From: Selenomonadaceae bacterium
GTDB lineage: Bacteria; Bacillota; Negativicutes; Selenomonadales; Selenomonadaceae
Assembly: GCA_017515635.1 (NCBI GenBank)
Contig: JAFWFO010000044.1
Location: 1 to 64,000 of the forward strand
Direction: 5' to 3'
Length of the DNA: 64,000 nt
Part shown: one piece after another, positions 52,267 through 60,974 of the stretch
How positions within the stretch are numbered: the stretch's first letter is position 1
Layout of the letters: every line of letters begins with the position of its first letter
Program-made: the position numbers and the translations under genes
Notes under the pieces: generated by a model
Database searches by the model: none
What the model was told of the DNA's origin: nothing
The model's input: only the letters and a program-made list of their open reading frames with translations

Positions 52267-52725
52267 ATGGACGAGACGATTAAAATTTTGCGTGAACAAA
52301 CCGTGCTTTGCTCGCGGTTGCCGGAGCTGTTCAATCAGCTGATAGACATCTTGAAAAATCATTCTTCCGAAGTGTATGAGCCGATACAAAAAATTTCGCT
52401 CATCATGCGGGAACTGTCCAAAAGCGAAAAGAAATCCAAAGAATTTTTGATCAAAGTCAACGCGTCGTCTTTTGCCGAATACGTTTCCGCGCAGGAAAAA
52501 GATATTCGGCGGGACGTGGCGCAAAGTCTGCTGAAAAAGCTTATCGCCGTACAAGTTCAGCTGAAAACTCGCCTTGCGGAACTCAATCGCCTTTTGAAGC
52601 AGGGACGAGATTTTATCGAATTCAACTTGAACATTTTGGCGCGAATTTCGGCAAGCGAAACTTACGGCTCAGGAGCACAGACCGGCTCGCAAAGGACGCG
52701 GCGCATGTTCGAAGCAAACATTTAA
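52267..52725 (+). CDS. Second FlgN-like flagellar chaperone
   Basis: The 152-residue product is helical: DETIKILREQTVLCSRLPEL at the start, SLIMRELSKSEKKSKEFLIK near 45 and QLKTRLAELNRLLKQGRDFI near 98. A tail with TGSQRTRRMFEANI follows. The layout (helical bundle, repeated LLKQ-type helix before a loose tail) is that of FlgN chaperones. It lies 14 bases ahead of flgK. Two FlgN-type proteins in one operon could divide FlgK and FlgL between them; that is inference. Confidence 0.65.
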   Translation: MDETIKILREQTVLCSRLPELFNQLIDILKNHSSEVYEPIQKISLIMRELSKSEKKSKEFLIKVNASSFAEYVSAQEKDIRRDVAQSLLKKLIAVQVQLKTRLAELNRLLKQGRDFIEFNLNILARISASETYGSGAQTGSQRTRRMFEANI

Positions 52726-52739
52726 CGAGGTAAAGGACG

Positions 52740-54470
52740 ATGAGGTCAACATTCACAGGCCTAAACACGATGGTGCGCGGAATTTTCAACAACCAAATTT
52801 CGCTCGACACCACAGGCCACAACATAACGAACGCGGGCACGGAAGGTTATTCCCGTCAAGGCGTCAACTCTGCGGCGACGCGCTGTCAGGAACAAAGTTC
52901 GCTTTACGGAAATGTCATGGTCGGCACGGGCGTTGATGCGCTTTCAATTCAACGCGCTCGCAACATTTACGCCGACATTCAATATCGCAACGAAAATCCC
53001 ACTCAGCAATATTACAAAACTTTGATAAACAACTATGACAAACTCGAAACGATTTTCGACGACAGCCGCGATTTGGGCATTGAAGCCGTAATGGGGAAAT
53101 TTTATCAATCATGGGTTGACTTGTCGACGACGGCATCAAACTCCTCAAGCCGCACGCAAGTTATCGAACACGGCAGAGAATTAACCGACATTATTCAAAG
53201 CTCGCTTGAAGAACTGCAAACGCAAATTACTTCGCAGTACAACGACATCCGCGAAGAAGTCGGCGACGTAAACCAACTCATGGAAGAAATCACTTCTCTC
53301 AACAATCAGATTATCGTGCAAGAAGTAACGGGAGCTATGGCGAACGACCTGCGCGACCAACGCGACGTTTTGACGGACGAACTTTCCAAGTATCTGAACA
53401 TCAACGTCACTGAAGACGAAAAAGGCGCGTATCTCATCAATTCGGGCGGCGTCACTTTGATAAACGGCGTCAATCGCACGCATTTGGAAATGGGCAACGG
53501 CGTTTCCTCCAGCTTGTACGGCGTCGATTACGGCGTTGTCGACTACGATATTAAAATCGCCGAAAGTGACTTGGTTTTCTTGCCGCTGAACGGAATTTTG
53601 CGCGCCCGCTACGACGCCATTGACGAGAACAAATCTTACATTGACAAGTTGACGGACATTGCCAATTTTTTGCTGTCGGTTTTCAACGACCAACACCGTC
53701 AAGGCTGGGATCTCGAAGGCGACTCGAAAACCGACGCCAACGGAAATATCGTCCCCGACACGATAAACTTTTTCGGCAGAGAAGATTTCCAATACGAATA
53801 CCGCTACGAAGAAGACCGCCAAATCAATTATCTGTACAATTACGGTACGGGCGAACTTATGAGCGGCGTGCAGATTATTTACGAGTTGCAAGTCAACACG
53901 AAGTTTGAGGAAAATCGCGGCGATCGTTACGTTGCGGCGGCGTCAAGCAGAGTCGAACGCACGGACGCAAACGGCAACCCGATTAACGGAGACTGGACGG
54001 ATTGGGAGTGGGGCGACAGAACGGGCGACGGCACCAACGCCGTTTATTTGAGCGAACTGTTTAACATTCATCTCGAAACAATCACCAACGCAAACCCGCC
54101 CGAAGGCAACACCGAACTCATGCAGTCTTACATTCTGCGCGACGTGGACGGCGACGCGATTCTTGACGCCGGAGGCAACACGCAACTTGCCACGGCGATA
54201 GCAAAGCTCAGCATCAACTCCTATTATCAACGCTCGATGTCTCAGCTGGGCATGGACGCGCACGCCGCCGACGTTGACTACGAAGCAATGGATGTCATCA
54301 TGATTCAGATAAGCAACTGGCGCGACCAAACCGCCGGCGTCGATTGGAACGAGGAATTGACCAACATGATTAAATTCCAAAAAGGTTACGCTTCCTGTTC
54401 GCGTTGCTTGACCACAATGGACGAAATGCTTGACCGGCTTATCAACAACACCGGCGTAGTCGGGAGGTAA
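52740..54470 (+). CDS. flgK: Flagellar hook-associated protein 1
   Basis: FlgK forms the first junction zone between hook and filament. The 576-residue product has the rod-hook family start STFTGLNTMVRGIFNNQISL and LDTTGHNITNAGTEGYSRQG. The middle D2/D3 region is Asp- and Asn-rich, and the C-terminal coiled coil ends with TNMIKFQKGYASCSRCLTTM and DEMLDRLINNTGVVGR. Length is in the usual range. The ATG follows GAGG by 7-8 bases. It lies 5 bases ahead of flgL. Confidence 0.95.
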   Translation: MRSTFTGLNTMVRGIFNNQISLDTTGHNITNAGTEGYSRQGVNSAATRCQEQSSLYGNVMVGTGVDALSIQRARNIYADIQYRNENPTQQYYKTLINNYDKLETIFDDSRDLGIEAVMGKFYQSWVDLSTTASNSSSRTQVIEHGRELTDIIQSSLEELQTQITSQYNDIREEVGDVNQLMEEITSLNNQIIVQEVTGAMANDLRDQRDVLTDELSKYLNINVTEDEKGAYLINSGGVTLINGVNRTHLEMGNGVSSSLYGVDYGVVDYDIKIAESDLVFLPLNGILRARYDAIDENKSYIDKLTDIANFLLSVFNDQHRQGWDLEGDSKTDANGNIVPDTINFFGREDFQYEYRYEEDRQINYLYNYGTGELMSGVQIIYELQVNTKFEENRGDRYVAAASSRVERTDANGNPINGDWTDWEWGDRTGDGTNAVYLSELFNIHLETITNANPPEGNTELMQSYILRDVDGDAILDAGGNTQLATAIAKLSINSYYQRSMSQLGMDAHAADVDYEAMDVIMIQISNWRDQTAGVDWNEELTNMIKFQKGYASCSRCLTTMDEMLDRLINNTGVVGR

Positions 54471-54475
54471 TTGCT

Positions 54476-55861
54476 ATGGGAATTCGTATGGGCAGTGCGC
54501 AGTTTATGGACAATTACCAATATGCGCTTAACGTTGCTTATCAAAATCAGACAAAACTTTATGAGCAGTCGGACGGCTCGTCAATTCATCGCCCCAGTGA
54601 CAACCCGATGAATTACAGCAAACTCCTGCGCTATAAAGTCAGCGACCACGAAAACGAACAATATCGCGCCAACATTGCCGCCGCCTCTTCGTGGATGCAC
54701 AATTCCGATGCCGTCATGATTCACATGACCGAAATCATGAAGACGATTGAAGAAAAATCCGTCGCCGCCGCCAACGACACCAATACCCAAAGCGACTGCG
54801 AAGCCATTTACAAGGAAATGTTTTCCAACATGCAGGAACTTATCGCGTCGGCGAATACGCAACTTGGCGACCGTTATATTTTCGCGGGACAAAAAGATTT
54901 GACGCAACCTTTCAATTTGTCGGTTGACGATCGTGAGCGCGGCTTGCCCAAAACACTCGATACTCCGCAGATAAATTTTTTCAAGCCTGACGCCGCAGGC
55001 ACCAACGATAAAGTTGTTCAAATGCTCACGCTCGAAGATAAAGATACCGGCGAAACTTTTTATCTGGACACCGAAACCTTGAACATTTACTCAAAAGAGT
55101 TGGTCGAAGTCAAATACAAAGATTTAACGTCGATAGGTTACAACAACATCAGGGAAGCTACCGAAGCATACGAGGCCGCCAAAGCCGCCGGAGATTTGAG
55201 CAGTCTCGGCGAAGGCTTCCTCAGAATATTTGAGTCGGGCACAAGTCGAGGCAAGATTAATGATTCCGATTTTAAAGTCTCGAAGTACTTCGACAATCAA
55301 GGTTGCTTGAAGATTGAAAACGAAATCGAAGGCGACGGTCCTATTAAGTACAAATTCAAGACGATTTTGCAACGAATCGTTACTTACAACGGCGACGAAA
55401 ATTTAATTTCAATGGTCAAGCTCAACGGGCCGACAGATCCGTCCTCCGATACCGTCAATTCCACGGGCGAAAGAATGTTCGGCAGGGATATTTTTGACGA
55501 CGAAAAATCCGGCAACACGGCTTCCGGTTGCGCCATGCTCAATGAACTTTTGTGTGTCTGCGCCAAAACACAGGCGGGCGACATTAAATGGATGTCCTCC
55601 GACGGAATAACGCTGGCGGACGTTTCGCATTCAAGATTGCTCGTCGAAGAAACACGAATCGGGACGCGCCGCCAACTTTTCGAAAGTGTTTCCTCAATGC
55701 TGGAAACGCATGCCGACAACATCACAGAAGATATAAACACCGTCAGCGGCACGGACATTGCGCGCCTTGCGACAAAGTTAATGGAGATGACTACGCTTTA
55801 TAACATGTCGCTTTCCATGGGCGGAAGAATTTTGCCGCAATCGCTTGCCGATTATCTCTAA
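54476..55861 (+). CDS. flgL: Flagellar hook-associated protein 3
   Basis: FlgL forms the second junction zone. The 461-residue product has the flagellin-like N-terminus RMGSAQFMDNYQYALNVAYQ with SDGSSIHRPSDNPMNYSKLL. The central region contains QLGDRYIFAGQKDLTQPFNL near 125, a hallmark of FlgL. The C-terminal helix (ITEDINTVSGTDIARLATKL, MTTLYNMSLSMGGRILPQSL) closes it. It is longer than the 300-residue E. coli protein because of an expanded variable domain, as is common in Firmicutes. GGGAGG precedes the ATG. Confidence 0.93.
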   Translation: MGIRMGSAQFMDNYQYALNVAYQNQTKLYEQSDGSSIHRPSDNPMNYSKLLRYKVSDHENEQYRANIAAASSWMHNSDAVMIHMTEIMKTIEEKSVAAANDTNTQSDCEAIYKEMFSNMQELIASANTQLGDRYIFAGQKDLTQPFNLSVDDRERGLPKTLDTPQINFFKPDAAGTNDKVVQMLTLEDKDTGETFYLDTETLNIYSKELVEVKYKDLTSIGYNNIREATEAYEAAKAAGDLSSLGEGFLRIFESGTSRGKINDSDFKVSKYFDNQGCLKIENEIEGDGPIKYKFKTILQRIVTYNGDENLISMVKLNGPTDPSSDTVNSTGERMFGRDIFDDEKSGNTASGCAMLNELLCVCAKTQAGDIKWMSSDGITLADVSHSRLLVEETRIGTRRQLFESVSSMLETHADNITEDINTVSGTDIARLATKLMEMTTLYNMSLSMGGRILPQSLADYL

Positions 55862-55894
55862 GTCTTGAAAACCTTCCGCAAAAGATTTAAACTA

Positions 55895-55933
55895 CAGACG
55901 CCAACAATTCAGTTGACGTCTATTGGTGTTTTT
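55895..55933 (+). terminator. Possible terminator after flgL
   Basis: ACGCCAA and TTGGTGT arms (one G-U), with inner AGACG/CGTCT pairing, are followed by TTTTT. It may reduce read-through from the flgK-flgL part into yviE-fliW-csrA. Confidence 0.5.
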
Positions 55934-56004
55934 GGATTTGTCAATAAAAATTTCTTGTGTTGACGGCGGCAAGCAGGAAATTTCGCGGGAGGGAGGGAAT
56001 TAGC

Positions 56005-56589
56005 ATGATAGCAAGGTTAAACATCCGACATGAATTTCCGCAGATCGGCATAAGGGAAACACTCGGCCGAATCGACGAGGCAAGAATTATTCAGCCGCGT
56101 TCAAGCGGAAGACTTCGGCAACCGCAATCGAACATGGGTGCAACTCAGCCGCCGAATATCGACATGGACAGTTACCCCAGTCGAAGAGCTTACGGCGCAA
56201 GGAAAATGGGCGATTTCACCTACGAACGCGGAAAAAAAGGTTTTTCGGACATTGAGGCGGCAACGGCGCGACACACCCGCGACACGTGGACAAAAATCAA
56301 CAACGGTGCCAAACGCGGCAACGACATTGTGCAAAACGCCAGAGCCGAAATGTTTTCCAAATACCAAGCGACGCCCGTTTTTTCCATAATTTTTCCCGCC
56401 GATGTTCAAGTGCAGGGGCATACTTCGGAGGTTGTCGGCGACATTGACGTTGGTGATTTTTCGATCGATGTCGAAACCGCGCCAAGTGCACAGATTCATT
56501 ACACGCCGGGCAGTGTCGAAATTTACATGCGAAATGAGGGCTTCCTTTACCAATGGTTGACGATGGGCAGCTACGACATTTACGCTTGA
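56005..56589 (+). CDS. yviE: YviE/DUF6470 family flagellar-operon protein
   Basis: The 194-residue product begins IARLNIRHEFPQIGIRETLG, then has a proline/arginine-rich stretch, RAYGARKMGDFTYERGKKGF and DIEAATARHTRDTWTKINNG. It ends with a beta-rich segment (GDIDVGDFSIDVETAPSAQI, HYTPGSVEIYMRN). This agrees with YviE, a conserved but uncharacterised protein always next to fliW and csrA in Firmicutes. ATG 56005 has GGGAGGGA upstream. It lies 42 bases ahead of fliW. Confidence 0.8.
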   Translation: MIARLNIRHEFPQIGIRETLGRIDEARIIQPRSSGRLRQPQSNMGATQPPNIDMDSYPSRRAYGARKMGDFTYERGKKGFSDIEAATARHTRDTWTKINNGAKRGNDIVQNARAEMFSKYQATPVFSIIFPADVQVQGHTSEVVGDIDVGDFSIDVETAPSAQIHYTPGSVEIYMRNEGFLYQWLTMGSYDIYA

Positions 56590-56631
56590 AAATTTTCGCG
56601 ACGCCGGCAAAACAAAGGAGGATGGCTTTAT

Positions 56632-57078
56632 ATGCTTAAGGTTAATACCAGCAGGTTTGGTGAGATTGAGGTTGATGAAAACAACGTCGTGCATTTTGCA
56701 AACGGAATCCCTGCCTTTGAGGGCGAAAATGAATTCGTGATTCTTCCGTATGACCAAGAAAGTCCGTATTACTTCATGCAGTCGCTCAAGTCGCCGGATT
56801 TGGCTTTCTTGCTGACGATTCCGTTCCTGTTTTTCCCGGACTACACCTTCGAGATTGACGACGAAACGGTTAAGGAACTTGACATCAAAAATCAAGAAAA
56901 CGTGGTTTATTATTCGATGATCACAATTCCGAACGGCTCGATTCGTTACATGACGGCCAACCTTCTTGCGCCGATCGTCCTCAATACCGACAACATGCGC
57001 GCCAAACAAGTCGTCCTGGAAAAAAGCAACTACACGACGAAACATCGCCTCTTCCCCGAACAGAAAAAGGAGGGGTGA
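56632..57078 (+). CDS. fliW: Flagellar assembly factor FliW
   Basis: FliW binds CsrA and flagellin in turn, so that csrA-mediated repression of hag is relieved when flagellin is exported. The 148-residue product has the family pattern VNTSRFGEIEVDENNVVHFA, NGIPAFEGENEFVIL, YYFMQSLKSPDLAFLL and NLLAPIVLNTDNMRAKQVVL. It lies 3 bases ahead of csrA, the usual partner. AAAGGAGGATGG precedes the ATG and contains GGA motifs that CsrA might bind. Confidence 0.95.
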   Translation: MLKVNTSRFGEIEVDENNVVHFANGIPAFEGENEFVILPYDQESPYYFMQSLKSPDLAFLLTIPFLFFPDYTFEIDDETVKELDIKNQENVVYYSMITIPNGSIRYMTANLLAPIVLNTDNMRAKQVVLEKSNYTTKHRLFPEQKKEG

Positions 57079-57081
57079 TAG

Positions 57082-57306
57082 ATGCTTGTTTTGACGAGAA
57101 AACCTCGTCAACAAATAATGATTGGCGACAACATCGTTATTAACGTCGTCGAAGTGCAGGGCGAAAACGTTCGCATAGCGATTGATGCGCCGCGGGAAAT
57201 TAAAATTTATCGCGGTGAAATCTATCGTGCGATTCAAGAAGAGAATCAAAAAGCGGCGGTGCAGAAAGTTGACGTGGATTTGCGCAGTGCCCTGCCCCTG
57301 AAGTAA
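57082..57306 (+). CDS. csrA: Translational regulator CsrA
   Basis: CsrA binds GGA motifs in mRNA leaders and blocks translation, chiefly of flagellin in Firmicutes. The 74-residue product begins MLVLTRKPRQQIMIGDNIVI with VVEVQGENVRIAIDAPREIK and IYRGEIYRAIQEEN, the complete conserved core. A short tail follows. AGGAGGGGTG lies before the ATG and itself contains a GGA motif. It is coupled to fliW. The flagellin gene that normally follows is not here. Confidence 0.97.
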   Translation: MLVLTRKPRQQIMIGDNIVINVVEVQGENVRIAIDAPREIKIYRGEIYRAIQEENQKAAVQKVDVDLRSALPLK

Positions 57307-57372
57307 CAGCCTAAACGGCCGACGATTCTTTTGCGGCGGACGGTTGGCGCATTTAAGGAGGAAGTGATTTTT

Positions 57373-57912
57373 ATGGTAGGGAAGCTAAAAGACATCGTCA
57401 CGGCGGCGGTCGTGCTGGACGCGACAAACAAAACAAAGCCGTCATCGAGTGACAGTCAACAGAAAATCCAAGCGGCGGCAAAAACAGACTCGTCGGCGCA
57501 GATTCGCCCCGCAGAGACGCAACCGGTTACAAAATCGGTGAAACAACCTTCGCTTAAATCTTCAGCGAAAGGCGAGCAGATCGAACGAAAGATACAAACC
57601 CCTCAAGAGCAGGCGGCGGACAATCTCAAGCGCAAACAAGAAATCGAAGAGCAGGAAAAGCAATCTAAACTCGTCCCGGGCACGCTGACCGAAGAGGCAG
57701 TGAGCAACATGACGAACGCGCTGAACAAACTGATGAGAAAGACCAATGTCAACCTTGAATTCGATTACAAAAAAGAAGTCAATCTTATGTCAGTCAAAAT
57801 GCTCGAAAAAGGGACGAACAAAGTTATCAAGGAATTCCCGCCCGAAGAGATGATTGAAAACATGATTAAGGCAAGGGATTGGCTGGGTGCGTTCATTGAT
57901 AAAACGGTGTAA
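57373..57912 (+). CDS. flaG: FlaG family flagellar protein
   Basis: FlaG proteins influence filament length. The 179-residue product has a long Gln/Ser/Lys-rich, disordered N-terminal region (about 1-105) and the conserved FlaG domain at the end: VSNMTNALNKLMRKTNVNLE, FDYKKEVNLMSVKMLEKGTN and KVIKEFPPEEMIENMIKARD. AGGAGG lies 11 bases before ATG 57373. It is 25 bases ahead of fliD, as in many Firmicutes. The N-terminal extension is longer than usual. Confidence 0.88.
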   Translation: MVGKLKDIVTAAVVLDATNKTKPSSSDSQQKIQAAAKTDSSAQIRPAETQPVTKSVKQPSLKSSAKGEQIERKIQTPQEQAADNLKRKQEIEEQEKQSKLVPGTLTEEAVSNMTNALNKLMRKTNVNLEFDYKKEVNLMSVKMLEKGTNKVIKEFPPEEMIENMIKARDWLGAFIDKTV

Positions 57913-57937
57913 CGCTCCGACTAAGGAGGGATAAAAG

Positions 57938-59950
57938 ATGGGAGTCAATGGAATTTACGGCTTGTCGGGTTCGGGGCTTGATATTGAGTCGATGGTTAAA
58001 GTCGGCATGATGAGCAAGCAGAACGAATACGACAAGATGGCGCAAAAGTTCACGAAAAACGAGTGGACAAAGGCGGCTTATCTGGACACTTATTCGACGA
58101 TTACTTCGTTCAACACGACGACACTGTCGCAATATAAAATGTCGGCGAACATGAACGCGAAGACGGCGGAGAGCTCCGGTTCGGCGGTCAAAGTTTCGGC
58201 CAACGCTTCTGCGGGCATAATGTCGCACAAAGTCGAAGTTGAAGAACTCAGCTCGAATGCGTATTTGGTCGGCGTGGACAGCGTGACGCGCAAAAATTCT
58301 TCGGCGCAAAACAGTATCAAGTTGGCGGACGCGATATTTAAATCGGACATGACGGACAACGGCGACGGAACTGTTACCGTTGATGTCGGCGCAGGTTCGA
58401 CATTTACAAGAACGTATAATCTTGACGACGTTGCGTTTAAGTTTACGTTGACGGACGGCACGCAAGGCGACCCCTCGACGATGAGCGACGATGAAAAAAA
58501 ACCGTACACAATCAGCTACACTTATCAAGACCTTTTGGGCAGTGCCAACACGGGCGCAGTGACGTTCAATGATTTAGTCTCGAAGATTAACGGGCTGGGC
58601 ACGAATATTCGGGCGTCATACGACTCGGTGAACGACAAATTTTCTTTCTACAACCGTGAAGGCGGCAAAGATAATTCGATTCAATTCACCTTGGACGCGG
58701 TGCCTGCGGGCAAAGACGGCTACAGCAGTTTCAACGACCAAGAAAGTCCTTCGATGTTAAACACGCGTGACTTTTTGAACGGGCTGAACTTGATGCAGTC
58801 GAAAGGCACGGAAGTTTACAGCGGTCTGGAAAGCTCGAAAGATTTTTCTTACAACACGCAAACGAAGATTTTCACGAACACGAAAAACGGCATGACCTAC
58901 AACACGGGCACGAAAGAATATTACGACCCGACGACGAATCTGAGCTACAAGACGACGGACGGAAAATTTTACAGCGAAGGTAAGGAAGTCAAAACGGGCA
59001 CGGACTCGAACGGCGACAATTACTATTACACGGAGAACGACGACGGCAGCGAAAATGTTTTGTCGGCGGGAAGTTTCACCATGCCGAGCAGAGTGCCGAG
59101 TACTATGAACTTCAGCGCAGGAACCACGAAAACCGTAAGCGGCACGAACGGTTCAGTTAAAGTTGACGGCGTAACTTACGAGACGACGAACAACACCGTT
59201 ACGACCGGCGGAATTACCTACACGGCTCTTGACAAGACGAGTTCGGCAACGACGGTTTCTGTCTCGCAAGATACGAACGCGATAATCGAAAAAGTTAAAC
59301 AGTTCGTCGAAGACTACAACAAGTTGCTTTCGGGGCTTTACGAGAAATACGACGAGAAACCCAACAAAGATTACAAACCGCTTACGCAATCGCAGAAAGA
59401 TCAAATGAAAGAAGAGCAGATTGAAAAGTGGGAAGAAAAAGCTAAGGCGGGTTTGCTCTATCACGACAAGACGCTCGGAAAGATTATCGACAACATGCGC
59501 AGTGCGATTTCCAACACGGTCGAAGGTATCAACAGCAAATACAATTCGGCTTACAGCATTGGCATTTCGACGACCGGTCTCAAAGGGCAACTGACTTTGG
59601 ACGAAACGAAGCTCAAAAACGCGTTGGCGGAAGATCCGGACTCGGTTTATAATGTGTTCGCGAAACTGGACGACAACGACGAGGCAAGCGGAAACGGTAT
59701 TGCTCAACGCCTTGGCGACGTGTTGGTTGAGGGCTCGAAGGCCATAAGGAAAAAAGCGGGTTCGTCGGCGGACATTACCGAAGACAGCGACTTGAACAAT
59801 CTTTTGCGCGAACTGCAAACGAAGATGAGCAACTTTAAAAAGCTGATGAATTCGTTTGAAGACAAGCTGTACAAGAAATACGACGCCATGGAAGTGACGC
59901 TGGCGAAACTTGGCACGCAGTTGAACTTCATTTTGGGCGGCAATCAGTAA
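57938..59950 (+). CDS. fliD: Flagellar filament cap protein FliD
   Basis: FliD caps the growing filament and helps flagellin fold. The 670-residue product has the FliD N-domain (IYGLSGSGLDIESMVKVGMM, KQNEYDKMAQKFTKNEWTKA), a Thr/Ser/Gly-rich variable middle with many short YNTGTKEYYD-like units, and the C-domain with IIEKVKQFVEDYNKLLSGLY near 450. It ends with KKYDAMEVTLAKLGTQLNFI and LGGNQ. The Y-x-x-P-x-T-x-x-Q motif (YKPLTQSQKDQM) near 483 is typical. It lies between flaG and fliS. Confidence 0.95.
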   Translation: MGVNGIYGLSGSGLDIESMVKVGMMSKQNEYDKMAQKFTKNEWTKAAYLDTYSTITSFNTTTLSQYKMSANMNAKTAESSGSAVKVSANASAGIMSHKVEVEELSSNAYLVGVDSVTRKNSSAQNSIKLADAIFKSDMTDNGDGTVTVDVGAGSTFTRTYNLDDVAFKFTLTDGTQGDPSTMSDDEKKPYTISYTYQDLLGSANTGAVTFNDLVSKINGLGTNIRASYDSVNDKFSFYNREGGKDNSIQFTLDAVPAGKDGYSSFNDQESPSMLNTRDFLNGLNLMQSKGTEVYSGLESSKDFSYNTQTKIFTNTKNGMTYNTGTKEYYDPTTNLSYKTTDGKFYSEGKEVKTGTDSNGDNYYYTENDDGSENVLSAGSFTMPSRVPSTMNFSAGTTKTVSGTNGSVKVDGVTYETTNNTVTTGGITYTALDKTSSATTVSVSQDTNAIIEKVKQFVEDYNKLLSGLYEKYDEKPNKDYKPLTQSQKDQMKEEQIEKWEEKAKAGLLYHDKTLGKIIDNMRSAISNTVEGINSKYNSAYSIGISTTGLKGQLTLDETKLKNALAEDPDSVYNVFAKLDDNDEASGNGIAQRLGDVLVEGSKAIRKKAGSSADITEDSDLNNLLRELQTKMSNFKKLMNSFEDKLYKKYDAMEVTLAKLGTQLNFILGGNQ

Positions 59951-59983
59951 AAATCTGCGAACAAGCGGAGGTTGATGTAAACT

Positions 59984-60388
59984 ATGGTGAATGCGGCGGA
60001 AGCATACAGGCGACAACAAATTTTGAACGCGCCACCGGAGCAGCTGACGCTGATGCTGTATAACGGTTGCCTGAAGTTTATTGACGAGGGCAGAAAAGCC
60101 GTCGAAGAAAAAAAATACGAGGCCGCCAACACGGCATTGCAGAAGGCACAGAGGATAATTTCGGAATTTCGCTTGACGCTGAACATGGAGTACGAGATAG
60201 CTCACCAGTTGTTTCCGCTGTACAACTATGTTTACGATCGACTGGTTGAAGGAAACATGAAAAGCGACGTGTCAAAGATTGACGAAGCGAAAGGAATTGT
60301 TACCGAATTGCGCGATGCGTGGGCTGAAGCGATGAAAAAAGCGCGAGCCGAACGCGGCGACGGCAAAGGCGGCAATGGTTATGCGTGA
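59984..60388 (+). CDS. fliS: Flagellar export chaperone FliS
   Basis: FliS binds the C-terminus of flagellin and prevents early polymerisation. The 134-residue product begins AAEAYRRQQILNAPPEQLTL with MLYNGCLKFIDEGRKAVEEK and ALQKAQRIISEFRLTLNMEY, the standard four-helix chaperone pattern. GGAGG lies 12 bases before the ATG. Its end overlaps the FliT-like gene by 14 bases. Confidence 0.95.
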   Translation: MVNAAEAYRRQQILNAPPEQLTLMLYNGCLKFIDEGRKAVEEKKYEAANTALQKAQRIISEFRLTLNMEYEIAHQLFPLYNYVYDRLVEGNMKSDVSKIDEAKGIVTELRDAWAEAMKKARAERGDGKGGNGYA

Positions 60389-60848
60389 ATTCAATCAATC
60401 GGCGAAAAATTTTTCTCAAACGGCGGGCACTTTGAATCAAGGCGCGAGGCAGTCTGAGAGCGGAGCAGCACCCGATACGTCGGGCGGCGTCCAAGAGGGA
60501 AAGACGGAAGCAGTTTTGAGCGAAGCGCGGCGGCTGTGGCAGAAATATTTTGAGTTGACGAAAGAGCTGTTGAAGTTCAGCGACCAGCGGGACACCGAAC
60601 TTTTTATGGATATTGTTGACCAGCGCGGACAGTTAATCGTAAAGATCACGGCGTTACCACCGAATAATTATCGCGAATCGGACGAATGTAAAGCGATGAT
60701 TGAACAAATGATTTCGATGGACAAGCAGATAATGTATCGGGCGCGGGCGTGGCTGAACAAATCGCGACGACAAAACAGCGCGGTACGCTCCTACGACGTG
60801 ACGAATTCACTTGGGACACGCGGAACGGTATTCAACAGGCAATATTGA
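60375..60848 (+). CDS. FliT-like flagellar chaperone
   Basis: The 157-residue product overlaps fliS by 14 bases. After a Ser/Gln-rich, disordered start it has a helical core: EAVLSEARRLWQKYFELTKE, LLKFSDQRDTELFMDIVDQR, GQLIVKITALPPNNYRESDE and KAMIEQMISMDKQIMYRARA. Position after fliS and the helical layout with a middle QRGQLI turn are those of FliT-type chaperones, which bind FliD. Sequence identity within FliT is low, so the call rests on position and layout. A terminator follows it and ends the flagellar block. Confidence 0.65.
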   Translation: MVMREFNQSAKNFSQTAGTLNQGARQSESGAAPDTSGGVQEGKTEAVLSEARRLWQKYFELTKELLKFSDQRDTELFMDIVDQRGQLIVKITALPPNNYRESDECKAMIEQMISMDKQIMYRARAWLNKSRRQNSAVRSYDVTNSLGTRGTVFNRQY

Positions 60849-60861
60849 ACGAAAAAAATTT

Positions 60862-60887
60862 CCCCGTCGAAACAGGCGGGGATTTTT
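60862..60887 (+). terminator. Terminator at the end of the flagellar block
   Basis: CCCCG and CGGGG pair around TCGAAACAGG and are followed by ATTTTT. It lies 13 bases after the FliT-like stop. Confidence 0.7.
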
Positions 60888-60951
60888 GTTTGCCGTAGTT
60901 CGTTCGCAACTTTTGAGTTTTTAGATGTTACTTTCTTTTATTCAAGCGTGT

Positions 60952-60974
60952 AAAAAAATTGCCCGAAGGCAATT
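60952..60974 (-). terminator. UUCG-tetraloop terminator after ruvB
   Basis: On the minus strand AATTGCC-TTCG-GGCAATT forms a perfect 7-base stem with a stable UUCG loop and is followed by a T run. The hairpin begins within the ruvB stop codon. Confidence 0.8.
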
